64,000 bases of DNA from a bacterium (GTDB lineage Bacteria; Planctomycetota; UBA1135; UBA2386). The position numbers were made by a program, and so were the translations under genes. The stretch covers positions 62,001-126,000 of the forward strand of contig JANSXC010000016.1 in the NCBI GenBank assembly GCA_024743115.1. Reading direction: 5' to 3'. The notes beneath the pieces were generated by a model. The model saw nothing but the letters and a program-made list of their open reading frames with translations, did no database searches and was not told the origin of the DNA. This document shows positions 24,269 to 33,249 of the stretch, piece after piece (the first letter of the stretch is position 1; the number at the start of each line of letters is the position of its first letter).

Positions 24269-25363
24269 ATGGTGGTGACACCGTCGGACGTTCGTAGTTC
24301 CGGAGACGCGTCGCCAGGACCTGTCCGGCGAGTCGGGGTTCTGACCGGCGGCGGGGACGCTCCGGGACTCAACGCCGCAATCTGCGGGCTCGGGCGCCGA
24401 CTGCTCGCTGCGGAGATCGAGCTGGTCGGATTCCGCGACGGCTGGCGCGGACTCATCGACGATGACACGTGTTCGCTGGCGGACGTCGATTTCCAGCGGC
24501 TGCACGTCAAGGACGGTACCCTGCTCGGTAGCAGTGGCGACAACCCGTACTTCGAGCCGGATCAGGATGTTCCCAAGGTCCTCGACTGCCTCAAGCACCA
24601 CGCCATCGACGCGCTCGTCGCGATCGGCGGTGACGGCACGCTGAGCGCGGCCGATCGTCTGCACCGCGATCACGGCGTGCGGGTCGTCGGCGTGCCGAAG
24701 ACGATCGACAACGATCTCGCGGCGACGGACTTCACGTTCGGCTTCTTCTCCGCCGTCGAGGTTGCGACCCGTGCGATGGACGACCTGCGGAGCACGGCCG
24801 AGTCCCATAGCCGCGTCATGGTCGTCGAATGCATGGGGCGACACGCCGGCTGGATCACGGCCTATGCGGGGGTCGCCGCCGGTGCGGAGGGCATCCTCGT
24901 GCCCGAACGCCCAGGCGAGATCGAGGAGCTCTGCGAGAACCTCGCGGGCCTGCGCGCTGCCGGCGCGCGCTCGGCGATCGTCGCGGTTGCGGAAGGCGTG
25001 CGGCTCTACGAAGACGGCAAGTGCCTGTCGCCGGACGGCAAGGACCGGTTCGGTGAGTACGAGATCGGCGGTGCTGCCGCGACGGTCGCCGAGTGTATTC
25101 GACGTCGTTTGGGGTGGGATGCGCGCCACCTGGTGCTGGGTCATCTTCAGCGCGCGCCGCAGCCGCTCGCGTTCGACCGGCTGTTTGCGCTCCGACTCGG
25201 CGCGCGCGCGGCACGACTGGTGCTGGAGCGGCAGTTCGGCCGCATGGCCGCCATGCAGAATGGTGAGATCGTCGACGTGCCGCTCGGCGCCGCGGTCCGT
25301 GAACGCAAGACGCTGCCGTCCCACTTCCTGGACCGCTACGGCTCGTTCTTCCTGCCGATCTGA
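24269..25363 (+). CDS. ATP-dependent 6-phosphofructokinase
   Basis: A 364-residue phosphofructokinase of glycolysis. The N-terminal GVLTGGGDAPGLNAAI, the nucleotide loop IGGDGTLSAA, the catalytic PKTIDNDL and the MGRHAGWI motif are all clear. The glycine in GGDG (E. coli position 104) predicts ATP rather than pyrophosphate as phosphoryl donor, while the lysine in PKTIDND (position 124) is the residue usual in pyrophosphate enzymes. This mixed signature is known in one group of ATP-PFKs. The start follows accC by 6 bases, but no shared pathway with fatty acid synthesis is implied. Confidence 0.92.
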   Translation: MVVTPSDVRSSGDASPGPVRRVGVLTGGGDAPGLNAAICGLGRRLLAAEIELVGFRDGWRGLIDDDTCSLADVDFQRLHVKDGTLLGSSGDNPYFEPDQDVPKVLDCLKHHAIDALVAIGGDGTLSAADRLHRDHGVRVVGVPKTIDNDLAATDFTFGFFSAVEVATRAMDDLRSTAESHSRVMVVECMGRHAGWITAYAGVAAGAEGILVPERPGEIEELCENLAGLRAAGARSAIVAVAEGVRLYEDGKCLSPDGKDRFGEYEIGGAAATVAECIRRRLGWDARHLVLGHLQRAPQPLAFDRLFALRLGARAARLVLERQFGRMAAMQNGEIVDVPLGAAVRERKTLPSHFLDRYGSFFLPI

Positions 25364-25495
25364 TTCCTCGGTGCGATGCTAACGGGGGCCCGACGCTCCG
25401 ACCGAACCCCGCCGCACGGAATGGGCTGAGGTGCATCGGGGATGCCTGCCGATGGCCAGGGCATGGCAGGTTCGGTTATGATCTCCGGCAAGGCT

Positions 25496-26767
25496 ATGCA
25501 TCGAACGATCATCGGCTTGGGGGCGGTCCTCGCAGCGGGACTGGGGTTCGCCGGCGGCAGTGCTGCGCAGGCCACGCCGTTTCGTCCGAGCACCGGTCGT
25601 CCAGACACCGTGGGTATCCAAGACCCGGCGGGCACCGGTAACGCGTTCCAGAATCCGCAGGGCCAGAACGCGAGCGGCCAGAACCCGGGAGTCGGAGCGC
25701 AGAACGGGCCAACGACCGACCCCGACCTCCAGGGACTCATACCGGTCTGGACCCGACCACCGGCCCAGCGCCGGTTTCAGGGGTTCCCGATCTTTCCCGG
25801 CGACCTCCCGGGCGTGGGCGCCTATCCACGCACTCTGGCCGAACTGGCCAAGATGCCGATCCCGGAAGCGGTGCTCATGCCGGGAGCGCCGATACCGGTC
25901 GAGCCTGGATGGCCCGAGTGGCTGCGGGATCGGGACGGCGAGGAGATTCCGTACGAAGCGGAGCACGCCGTGCTGGTGCGCAGCGTCGACCGGGTCTGGT
26001 ATCGCCCGCCCGAGGAAGAGGTCTTCGTGCCGCTCTACTTCTACGACAAGCTACGCGAGCTCGTGACCGGCTCCGCGATCCAGGTGCGGCGGGTCGGTGA
26101 GTTCGAGGTCCTGCTGCACGGCGGTGGGCGCCTGCGCGCCGATGGACCGACCGAGTTGCGGGTTGCCGAACTGTCGGCCGAGAAGATCGAACTCGACCTG
26201 CGGCACTTCACCCGCTTCCGGATCGAGCCGGAAGAACGCGAACATCATCTGCGACTGCCCGATGGCTCGGTCGTGATCGTCAAGCCACAGCCGCGCCCCG
26301 CCGTCGATCCTGCCGCGCCGGCGACGGCAACGCCACCCGCTGGCGGTCTGGCAGCGCTGCTCCAGGCCGCCGCAGCCGGGGCCGCGGGTGGCGACAACGT
26401 GACGGATTACCAGGCCGCGTTGCTGCTGTTCGAGCGGCTGGACGAACCCGGGCGGCGCAGTCCGCGGGCGACGATCTGGAACGGCGGCGACCTGGCCGTC
26501 GAATGGCGGCACGCCTACGGCACCACGGTCATTCCGGCGCGCCACCGCGTCGTCTTCTTCCTCGCTCCGGTGACGGACCCGATCGGTGGGCAACTTACGA
26601 CCCAGCGGGTCAACGTGCTGCCGGACGGCGCTGCCCGCCGATGCGAGCCCGTCGGTGACGGCGAGGTGACCTGGTCCGGCGCGCAGTTCCGCGTCGGCGA
26701 AGGGGCCGCGTTGCGGCTCGACCCGATGCTCGGCGATCCGTTCGCGCCCTCGGCCAAGGGGCGCTGA
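25496..26767 (+). CDS. Hypothetical secreted protein
   Basis: A 423-residue protein, not recognised. It begins with a clear signal peptide (hydrophobic core ending GGSAAQA). A low-complexity Asn/Gly/Gln/Pro segment follows to about residue 75, then a mixed domain containing a beta-rich run (FEVLLHGGGRLRADGPTEL) that loosely recalls FecR-like beta structure, an Ala/Pro linker, and a C-terminal beta-rich domain. An ATG at 25478 or 25442 is also possible; 25496 gives the best signal peptide. It ends 5 bases before the hybrid kinase gene, so the two may be cotranscribed. Confidence 0.7.
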   Translation: MHRTIIGLGAVLAAGLGFAGGSAAQATPFRPSTGRPDTVGIQDPAGTGNAFQNPQGQNASGQNPGVGAQNGPTTDPDLQGLIPVWTRPPAQRRFQGFPIFPGDLPGVGAYPRTLAELAKMPIPEAVLMPGAPIPVEPGWPEWLRDRDGEEIPYEAEHAVLVRSVDRVWYRPPEEEVFVPLYFYDKLRELVTGSAIQVRRVGEFEVLLHGGGRLRADGPTELRVAELSAEKIELDLRHFTRFRIEPEEREHHLRLPDGSVVIVKPQPRPAVDPAAPATATPPAGGLAALLQAAAAGAAGGDNVTDYQAALLLFERLDEPGRRSPRATIWNGGDLAVEWRHAYGTTVIPARHRVVFFLAPVTDPIGGQLTTQRVNVLPDGAARRCEPVGDGEVTWSGAQFRVGEGAALRLDPMLGDPFAPSAKGR

Positions 26768-26772
26768 GCCCC

Positions 26773-28758
26773 GTGCCATCGGCCGCGTTGCCCCAATCCT
26801 CTCCCGGCGGCGGCGACGGCGTGCCTGCAGCGGTGGCGGCGGTCCATCAGGACTTCTTCACGGCGAACTCGATCTTCGTGGCATGCGCGTGCGCCCTGCT
26901 CGTCTGGGTGGCGTGGCAAGGTTACCGCCGCGAGCGGTTCGAGTTCCTGCGCCTGTGGTGCATCAGCTGGCTGAGCTACCTCGCAGCGCGACTGCTCACG
27001 ATGGTCTTGATCCGGCCCCGGACCGGCATCGCGTGGGAGAACCTGCAGCCCGTCGTGTCGGCCATCGCACAGGTCGGTTACTTCGTACACGTCTGGCTGC
27101 TCGTGGTCTGCCTGTTGGCGCTCGCTCGCGGGCAGGCCCCGCGCATCAGCCGCCGACGTTGCTTGTGGATCGGGTCTGCCATTCTCACGCTGGCAGTTGG
27201 CCTGACGCTCTGGACGGTCGACGCGGACCGTTCGCTGCGGCTCGGCGTCCGAATCGGATTTCGATGCGCGGTGACCGCCGTGGCGTTCGCGATCTGCGGC
27301 ACCATGCTGATCGCGTTCGGGCTGCGAATCCGGCGGCTCGGCGCGAGCTTCGCGGGTGTCACGCTGTTGGGCGGATCTGGCGCCTATGCGCTCCACGCCT
27401 GGGCCTTCATGGGTGGGCCGTACTACGCGCTGGCGGCCTACCTGGGCGCTTTCGAGATCCTGACGGTCTCGGCGATCGGCCTCGGCCTGCTCCTCTGGCT
27501 CGGCGAGGACCGCAACCGCGAAGCCCAACGCGTGAACCGCGAACTCGGGGAACGTACCCAGGCACTCCTCCAGGCGCAGCGTCTCGAGTCGCTCGGCCAG
27601 CTCGCGGGCGGCGTGTCCCATGACTTCAACAACGTGTTGACGGTCATCATCGCGAACACGGAGCTGCTGCTGCTGCAATCCGACATGACGAAGCGAATGC
27701 GCGCGCAGATTCAGGAAACCCACGACGCTGCCCAACACGCGGCCAAGATGACGGGTCAGCTCCTCGCGCTCGCCCGCGAACCTGCCAGCACGCGCCGAGT
27801 GATCGATCTCGCGGCCGAAACCCAGGCGATCAAGCCGCTCCTGCGGAGCCTCGCCGGTCCGCGGGTTCGCGTTCAGGTCGAGATCAGCGGCGCTCCTGTC
27901 CGCGCGCTGCTCGATCGGGGGCATCTCGAGCAGATTCTGATCAACCTGGTCACCAATGCTCGTGACGCGATCGTCGAGGAGCCGACCTCGCACCCGCGCT
28001 CCCAGGGCAGCGGCGACCCGAACCCGATGAACGCGCCTCGGAAGGGCACGATCCTGGTCTCTGTGCGACAGGAGGAAATCGACGGAATCGCATTCGTGAC
28101 GATCAGTGCTGCCGACAATGGCGCCGGTATGGCCGAGGAGGTTCGCGAGCGGGTGGGCGAGCTCTTCTTCACGACGAAAGGGGGGCGTGGCACCGGGATG
28201 GGGATGGCATCCGTGCGAAGCATCCTCGCGAGTACGGACGGCGACCTCAGTATCGCGAGTGCGCCGGGCAAGGGCGCGACGGTCACGGTGCGCTGGCCTG
28301 CGGTCGGTGCAAACGGCCAGCTCCTGACGCCGATCCAGCCGTCGGTGCCGGCGAGCGACGAGCCGCGCCAGCGCACGGTCCTTCTCGCGGAGGACGACCC
28401 GCTGGTCCGGCGCGTGACGGCGCGTGCACTGGAAGGTTCTGGGTATCGAGTGCTCGCAGAAGACACCCCTGCGGCAGCGATCGACTGCGCCATGCGTCAC
28501 GATGGTCCGATCGATCTGCTGCTCTCGGATGTCATCATGCCCGGACTCGGTGGACCCGATCTCGCGGCTCGCGTTCGCGAGCTTCGTCCGACCATCGCCG
28601 TGCGCTTCATCTCCGGCTACCTCGATGAGTCCCAGACTGCACAATTGCTCGAGCTCGGACCGCTGCTGAACAAGCCGTTCACGCGCCAAGAGCTGTTGGC
28701 CTTCGTGCGCGCCGCGCTGCCCGCCGAATCGGCGGCGACCGGGGAATCGGTACGGTGA
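26773..28758 (+). CDS. Membrane-bound hybrid histidine kinase with C-terminal receiver domain
   Basis: A 661-residue signalling protein. About seven hydrophobic helices span residues 30-250. A short coiled coil leads to the phospho-acceptor helix with His283 in GGVSHDFNNVLTV. The ATPase domain has NLVTNARDAI (N box), DNGAGM (G1) and TTKGGRGTGMGM (G2). A receiver domain follows, with the acidic pair in AEDDPL and the phospho-acceptor Asp586 in LLLSDVIMPG. The HDFNN type is often coupled to receiver domains. The ligand sensed by the membrane part is unknown. No separate response regulator with a DNA-binding domain lies nearby. Confidence 0.9.
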   Translation: MPSAALPQSSPGGGDGVPAAVAAVHQDFFTANSIFVACACALLVWVAWQGYRRERFEFLRLWCISWLSYLAARLLTMVLIRPRTGIAWENLQPVVSAIAQVGYFVHVWLLVVCLLALARGQAPRISRRRCLWIGSAILTLAVGLTLWTVDADRSLRLGVRIGFRCAVTAVAFAICGTMLIAFGLRIRRLGASFAGVTLLGGSGAYALHAWAFMGGPYYALAAYLGAFEILTVSAIGLGLLLWLGEDRNREAQRVNRELGERTQALLQAQRLESLGQLAGGVSHDFNNVLTVIIANTELLLLQSDMTKRMRAQIQETHDAAQHAAKMTGQLLALAREPASTRRVIDLAAETQAIKPLLRSLAGPRVRVQVEISGAPVRALLDRGHLEQILINLVTNARDAIVEEPTSHPRSQGSGDPNPMNAPRKGTILVSVRQEEIDGIAFVTISAADNGAGMAEEVRERVGELFFTTKGGRGTGMGMASVRSILASTDGDLSIASAPGKGATVTVRWPAVGANGQLLTPIQPSVPASDEPRQRTVLLAEDDPLVRRVTARALEGSGYRVLAEDTPAAAIDCAMRHDGPIDLLLSDVIMPGLGGPDLAARVRELRPTIAVRFISGYLDESQTAQLLELGPLLNKPFTRQELLAFVRAALPAESAATGESVR

Positions 28759-29714
28759 TCCGCCCGCTTGCGCTCGCGGTCGAGGCGGCGGCGGAACGGA
28801 TCGCACCTCATGTCTACCGCACGCCGACCGTCGCTTCGCCGTGGCTCAGCGAGGCTTGCGGCGCCGAGGTGCGACTCAAACTCGAGAACGCACAGCGGAC
28901 CGGGTCGTTCAAGATCCGCGGCGCGACGAACGCGCTGTTGGTACTCGACGAGTCGCAGCGGCGCCGCGGCGTCATTGCGGCCTCGTCCGGCAACCACGGG
29001 CTCGGCGTCGCCACGGCCGCGAACGAACTCGGTATCGCCGCGACCGTGTACGTTCCCACGACGACGCCCGCGGCAAAACGCTCGGCGATCGAACGGGCGG
29101 GCGCCGAAGTCGTCGTGTTCGGCCCGGACTGCGTTGACACGGAACGCGAAGCGCGGAGAGCAGCACTCGAGTCCGAGCGCCACTATCTCTCGCCGTACAA
29201 CGACCTTGACGTTCTCGAGGGGCAGGGCTCGATCGCGGTTGAACTCGTCGAACAGTGGCCCGAGGTCGAGCGGGTATACGTCGCCGTGGGCGGAGGCGGC
29301 CTGATCGGCGGGATGGCGGCATGGGCCCACGACCGGCGCGGCGATCTCGAGTTCGTCGGTTGTTCCCCGGTGAACTCACCGGCCATGGCGGAATGCGTGC
29401 GCGCCGGCCGGATCATCGACGTCCGCTGCGCACCAACCCTGTCCGACAGCACTGCGGGTGGTGTCGAAGCGGATGCCGTCACGTTCCCGCTGTGTCGTGA
29501 TTTCGTACACCGCTATCTCGAGGTCAACGAAGACCCGATCGCTGATGCTGTCCGGGGCGCACTCGAACATCAGCACCAGTTGCTGGAAGGCGCTGCTGGG
29601 GTCGCGATCGCCGCGTGCCTCGCAGACTGTCGCGTTCCGCGACGCCCGAGCGCGGTCATCGCCTGTGGCGGCAATCTCCCGCTGGCGACATTGCGGCAGT
29701 TGCTCGCGAACTGA
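28755..29714 (+). CDS. Threonine dehydratase-like PLP enzyme (serine/threonine ammonia-lyase family)
   Basis: A 319-residue fold-type II PLP enzyme. The cofactor lysine is Lys53 in SFKIRGA, the substrate loop is ASSGNHGLGVA, and the phosphate-binding glycine loop is VGGGGLIGG. The length fits the catabolic or serine-racemase-like group without a C-terminal ACT regulatory domain, so it is unlikely to be feedback-regulated IlvA. Expected reaction: deamination of L-threonine or L-serine to the 2-oxo acid, although racemase activity is possible. The GTG start overlaps the stop of the kinase gene by 4 bases. Confidence 0.85.
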   Translation: MIRPLALAVEAAAERIAPHVYRTPTVASPWLSEACGAEVRLKLENAQRTGSFKIRGATNALLVLDESQRRRGVIAASSGNHGLGVATAANELGIAATVYVPTTTPAAKRSAIERAGAEVVVFGPDCVDTEREARRAALESERHYLSPYNDLDVLEGQGSIAVELVEQWPEVERVYVAVGGGGLIGGMAAWAHDRRGDLEFVGCSPVNSPAMAECVRAGRIIDVRCAPTLSDSTAGGVEADAVTFPLCRDFVHRYLEVNEDPIADAVRGALEHQHQLLEGAAGVAIAACLADCRVPRRPSAVIACGGNLPLATLRQLLAN

Positions 29715-29848
29715 CCCCGGACGACGGGTCGGGTTCGGTCCGCGTGGCCCATGGCATCGGGCGCACGTGGGGCGACGGGCTCAAGCTGCCGGTCGTGACG
29801 GGTCGATAGATCCGGTGGCTACGCGCGGTGGCGAGGCCGCAGCGAGAC

Positions 29849-31144
29849 ATGACGATCGAAGTCCAGGAACGAGAACGGTCGCCCACGCATCCGCGGTTTC
29901 AGGCAATGGTGCTCTGCGGTGGGCGCGGCACGCGGCTCGCCGCCGTGCTTCCCGATTGCCCGAAGACCCTGGCTCCCGTCGACGGCGAGCCATTCCTCTG
30001 GCGGCTATTGGACCAACTTGCCGCTGCGGGTTGCGAGCGGGTTGTGTTGTGCACCGGTTACCTCGGCGACCAGATCGTTCGTGCCTGCGGTGATAACCAT
30101 GCGGACATGCCGATCCTCTACTCCCGGGAGCCCCGCGCGCTCGGAACGGGCGGGGCGCTCGGCAATGCTCTGCACTCGATCACCTCGGACCAGGTTCTCG
30201 TCCTGAATGGAGACTCGTTCGTCGACGTGGACCTCGCGGCGTTCGTGGCGCAGGCTCGGGCCAACAGCACCAAGCGTTCGATCGTCGCGAATCGCGTGGC
30301 GGATACATCGCGCTACGGTCGACTCACCATCGCCGAGAACGGCGACGTCACGGGTTTCGAAGAGAAGGCGGCCGAGGTGGGCGCCGGCCCGATCAACGCC
30401 GGCATCTACTGGCTCGACCGGGCAACCCTGGCCGGCCTGCCGCAGGAGCGGGCGTGCTCGCTGGAGCGCGAAGTGCTGCCGCGTCTCGCAGCCGACGGCG
30501 TGCTCGCGGCGTGGGTCACGAGTGCCGCGTTCCTCGACATCGGGGTGCCCGCGGACCTCGACCGGGCGTCGGAGTTCTTTGCCGAACTGGCCAATCTACA
30601 CGCTCGTGATCGGCGTGGCCTGCTGGTGGTCGATCGCGACGGCACACTGATCGAGGAGCGTCACTACCTGTCGGACCCAGCCGGCGTCGAGCTGCTCCCC
30701 GGAGTCGTCGAGGGCCTGCGTCAGTTCCGTGCCGCAGGCTACGAACTGGCGATCGTCACGAATCAGTCCGGCGTCGGGCGCGGCTACTTCGACGAGGACG
30801 TCGCCGCGACCGTCAACACGGAGGTGGTGCGCCAGCTCGCCGCGCACGACATCGACGTGCAGGGCGTCTACATGTGCCCACACCACCCGGATGCAGGTTG
30901 TGACTGCCGGAAGCCCCGGCCCGGCCTGTTCACGACGGCGATCGAAGAACTCGGCTACGGGCCGGAGCAATGCCTCGTCGTCGGCGACAAGCGCTGTGAC
31001 ATCGAGCTCGGCAACCGCCTCGGTGCACGCACCGCGCTCGTCCGGACCGGCTACGGCGTGGCAACGGAACGCGACGGCATGTGCGCGCCCGATCTCGTCG
31101 TAAACGGCTTCGACGAACTCGCCGCCGCGGAGATGCGCCCGTGA
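29849..31144 (+). CDS. Fused D-glycero-alpha-D-manno-heptose-1-phosphate guanylyltransferase and heptose-bisphosphatase (HddC-GmhB)
   Basis: A 431-residue two-domain enzyme. Residues 18-250 form a sugar nucleotidyltransferase (LCGGRGTRL, LNGDSFVDVD). Residues 255-425 form a HAD phosphatase with DxD at Asp262/264 in DRDGTLI and the zinc-binding CPHHPDAGCDCRKP typical of GmhB. GmhB removes the 7-phosphate of heptose-1,7-bisphosphate and HddC then makes GDP-heptose, so consecutive steps are fused. The next gene is the matching kinase HddA. The domain order could also suit other NDP-sugars. The ATG at 29849 is chosen; a GTG at 29828 is possible. The isomerase GmhA is not in the window. Confidence 0.87.
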   Translation: MTIEVQERERSPTHPRFQAMVLCGGRGTRLAAVLPDCPKTLAPVDGEPFLWRLLDQLAAAGCERVVLCTGYLGDQIVRACGDNHADMPILYSREPRALGTGGALGNALHSITSDQVLVLNGDSFVDVDLAAFVAQARANSTKRSIVANRVADTSRYGRLTIAENGDVTGFEEKAAEVGAGPINAGIYWLDRATLAGLPQERACSLEREVLPRLAADGVLAAWVTSAAFLDIGVPADLDRASEFFAELANLHARDRRGLLVVDRDGTLIEERHYLSDPAGVELLPGVVEGLRQFRAAGYELAIVTNQSGVGRGYFDEDVAATVNTEVVRQLAAHDIDVQGVYMCPHHPDAGCDCRKPRPGLFTTAIEELGYGPEQCLVVGDKRCDIELGNRLGARTALVRTGYGVATERDGMCAPDLVVNGFDELAAAEMRP

Positions 31145-32304
31145 TCATCAGCCGCACTCCGTTCCGGGTGTCCTTCTTCGGCGGCGGCACCGACTACCCG
31201 GCCTGGTACCGCAAGCACGGCGGCGCGGTGCTGGCCACGACGATCGACAAGTACTGCTACCTGAGCTGCCGATTCCTGCCGCCGTTCTTCGACTACCGTT
31301 ACCGCGTTGTCTGGTCGAAGGTCGAGAATCGCCGGTTTGCGCACGAGATCGAGCACCCCGTCGTCCGTTGTCTGATCGAGCACCTCGGCATCGACCGCGG
31401 CGTCGAGATCCATCACGTCGGCGACTTGCCGGCCCGCAGTGGCATGGGGTCGAGTTCGGCGTTCACGGTCGGTCTCCTGCATGCGCTCCATGCGTTGCAC
31501 GGCCGGATGGTCGGCAAGCAGGACTTGATGCAGGAGGCAATCCACGTCGAGCAGGATCTACTGCAGGAGACGGTGGGCTCCCAGGATCAGGTCTCGGCCG
31601 CGCACGGCGGACTCAACAAGATCACGTTCCATCCGAGCGGGCAGGTGCAGGTCACGCCGGTCGTGCTGCGCCCGGGCCGGGCCGAAGCCCTCGATTCGCA
31701 TCTGATGCTGTTCTACACCGGCATCGTGCGCACCGCCGCGACCGTGGCCGCGAACTACGTGGGCGAACTCGAGGATCGTCGCCGACAGCTGCGCATCCTC
31801 CGCGATCTCGTCGACGAGAGCATCGACCTCCTCGCGAGTGACGCCCCGATCGCGGACTTCGGTGAACTGCTCGACGAGGCGTGGCAGGTCAAGCGCGCGC
31901 TCGGTGCCGGGATCACGAACCCCGAAGTCGACGCGCTCTATCGTCGAGCCCGCGAAGCCGGCGCAATCGGGGGCAAAGTGCTCGGAGCCGGGGGCGGCGG
32001 ATTCCTGCTGCTCGCAGTGCCACCCGCGCAACAAGGCGACGTGCGCGCAGCCCTGTCGGATCTCGTTCACGTGCCATTCGCGTTCGAGTCGTCCGGCAGC
32101 CAGGTGATCTTCTACGACCGCGAACAGGACTTCTCGTCGGCGGAAGCGGCCCGGCACGGCCAGGTCGTGCGACCGTTCCGCGAGCTCGGGGATCCTGCGG
32201 CCGGCGACATGTGGCCGATTCCGTATCCCGTCCCTGACGCATCCCGTGTGTCTGTGGCGAGCGCGCCAACCCGGGGCGACTGCCGGGGCCAGCACGATGA
32301 CTGA
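31141..32304 (+). CDS. hddA: GHMP-family sugar kinase, probable D-glycero-alpha-D-manno-heptose-7-phosphate kinase
   Basis: A 387-residue GHMP kinase. It opens with IISRTPFRVSFFGGGTDYP, the signature of the HddA/fucokinase-like subgroup, has the ATP loop LPARSGMGSSSAF and the C-terminal KVLGAGGGGFLLL. HddA phosphorylates heptose-7-phosphate at C1 with alpha stereochemistry, feeding the GDP branch of heptose synthesis. The start overlaps the HddC-GmhB stop (GTGA). About 60 residues at the C-terminus extend beyond the usual domain and are low in family similarity. Confidence 0.85.
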   Translation: MIISRTPFRVSFFGGGTDYPAWYRKHGGAVLATTIDKYCYLSCRFLPPFFDYRYRVVWSKVENRRFAHEIEHPVVRCLIEHLGIDRGVEIHHVGDLPARSGMGSSSAFTVGLLHALHALHGRMVGKQDLMQEAIHVEQDLLQETVGSQDQVSAAHGGLNKITFHPSGQVQVTPVVLRPGRAEALDSHLMLFYTGIVRTAATVAANYVGELEDRRRQLRILRDLVDESIDLLASDAPIADFGELLDEAWQVKRALGAGITNPEVDALYRRAREAGAIGGKVLGAGGGGFLLLAVPPAQQGDVRAALSDLVHVPFAFESSGSQVIFYDREQDFSSAEAARHGQVVRPFRELGDPAAGDMWPIPYPVPDASRVSVASAPTRGDCRGQHDD

Positions 32305-33247
32305 TTCCCAACCAAACTCCACGATTCGCCGCGACGACGCTCTGTGGCTGTTGCGTCGCATGCGACTCATTCGCCAGACGAGCGAACGCATCGCGAAGCT
32401 CTACCCGACCGACGTGATGGAGACCCCGGTCCACCTCTGCATTGGCCAGGAGGCCGTGGCGACCGGGCTCTGCCATCATCTCCGCGACGAAGACAAGCTG
32501 TTCCTCGGACACCGGACGCACGGGCCGGCGCTCGCCAAGGGGCTGCCCCTCGAGAAGCTCATGGCGGAACTCTACGGCCGCAGCACGGGCTGCTCGCATG
32601 GCTATGGCGGTTCGATGCATCTGCTCGATCTCGAGCACGGCCTGCCCGGGTCGTCGGCGATCGTTGGCGGCAGCATCGCTCTCGGTGTCGGCGCCGGGCT
32701 CGCCGCCGAGCTTGGTGCCGGCCACTTCGTCGGGGTGTCCTACTTCGGCGACGCGGCGACCAATGCGGGCGTGTTCTACGAGAGTCTCAACTTCGCGGCT
32801 CTGCGCGCGCTCCCGGTGCTGTTCGTCTGCGAGGACAATGGCTTCTCGAACGTGATGCCCAAGTCCGAACACTCGGCGCACGACATCGTCGGGGTCGCGA
32901 GCCAGATGATGCCGACGGCGAGTATCGACGGCACGGACGTGCTCGCAGTCAACGATGCCGCCGGCCGCGCCGTGTCCCGCGCCCGCGGTGGTCAGGGGCC
33001 ACAGTTCCTGCATTGCCGAACCAAGCGCTGGATGAAGCATCAGGGCCCCGAGCGTTGCGACCTCATCGAGGTCGACATCGAACGCGACTGCCCGATCCAC
33101 AAACTCGAGCGCTTCATGGCGAGCAGCGGCATGGTCACGCCGCGCGAACTGGCGGACCTCCGCTCGGCGATCGAATCGGAGATCGACGCCGCGATCGAGT
33201 TCGCCGAACGCTCGCCGCGCCCCGACCCGAACCTGATGGAGGCCTGA
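32297..33247 (+). CDS. Thiamine-diphosphate-dependent dehydrogenase E1 component, alpha subunit
   Basis: A 316-residue E1-alpha protein of the 2-oxoacid dehydrogenase type. The thiamine-diphosphate/Mg motif is GDAATNAGVFYESLNFAA ending about 27 residues later at EDN; GHRTHGPALAKG and GSMHLLD segments are also typical. The beta subunit follows after 2 bases. E1 enzymes decarboxylate a 2-oxo acid and usually pass the acyl group to lipoyl-E2. No E2 or E3 gene is present; instead the pair is embedded in a sugar-nucleotide operon and overlaps hddA by 8 bases. An acyl transfer to a sugar or another acceptor is possible, but this is inference. Confidence 0.85.
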   Translation: MTDSQPNSTIRRDDALWLLRRMRLIRQTSERIAKLYPTDVMETPVHLCIGQEAVATGLCHHLRDEDKLFLGHRTHGPALAKGLPLEKLMAELYGRSTGCSHGYGGSMHLLDLEHGLPGSSAIVGGSIALGVGAGLAAELGAGHFVGVSYFGDAATNAGVFYESLNFAALRALPVLFVCEDNGFSNVMPKSEHSAHDIVGVASQMMPTASIDGTDVLAVNDAAGRAVSRARGGQGPQFLHCRTKRWMKHQGPERCDLIEVDIERDCPIHKLERFMASSGMVTPRELADLRSAIESEIDAAIEFAERSPRPDPNLMEA

Positions 33248-33249
33248 AG

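Noticed and set aside
23030..25324. A 764-codon minus-strand frame across accC and phosphofructokinase
   Set aside because: Shadow of two conserved plus-strand genes; it crosses their boundary and has Arg/Asp/Leu-rich composition without domains.
26515..28806. A 763-codon minus-strand frame opposite the hybrid kinase
   Set aside because: Antisense shadow of a clear histidine kinase; no motifs.
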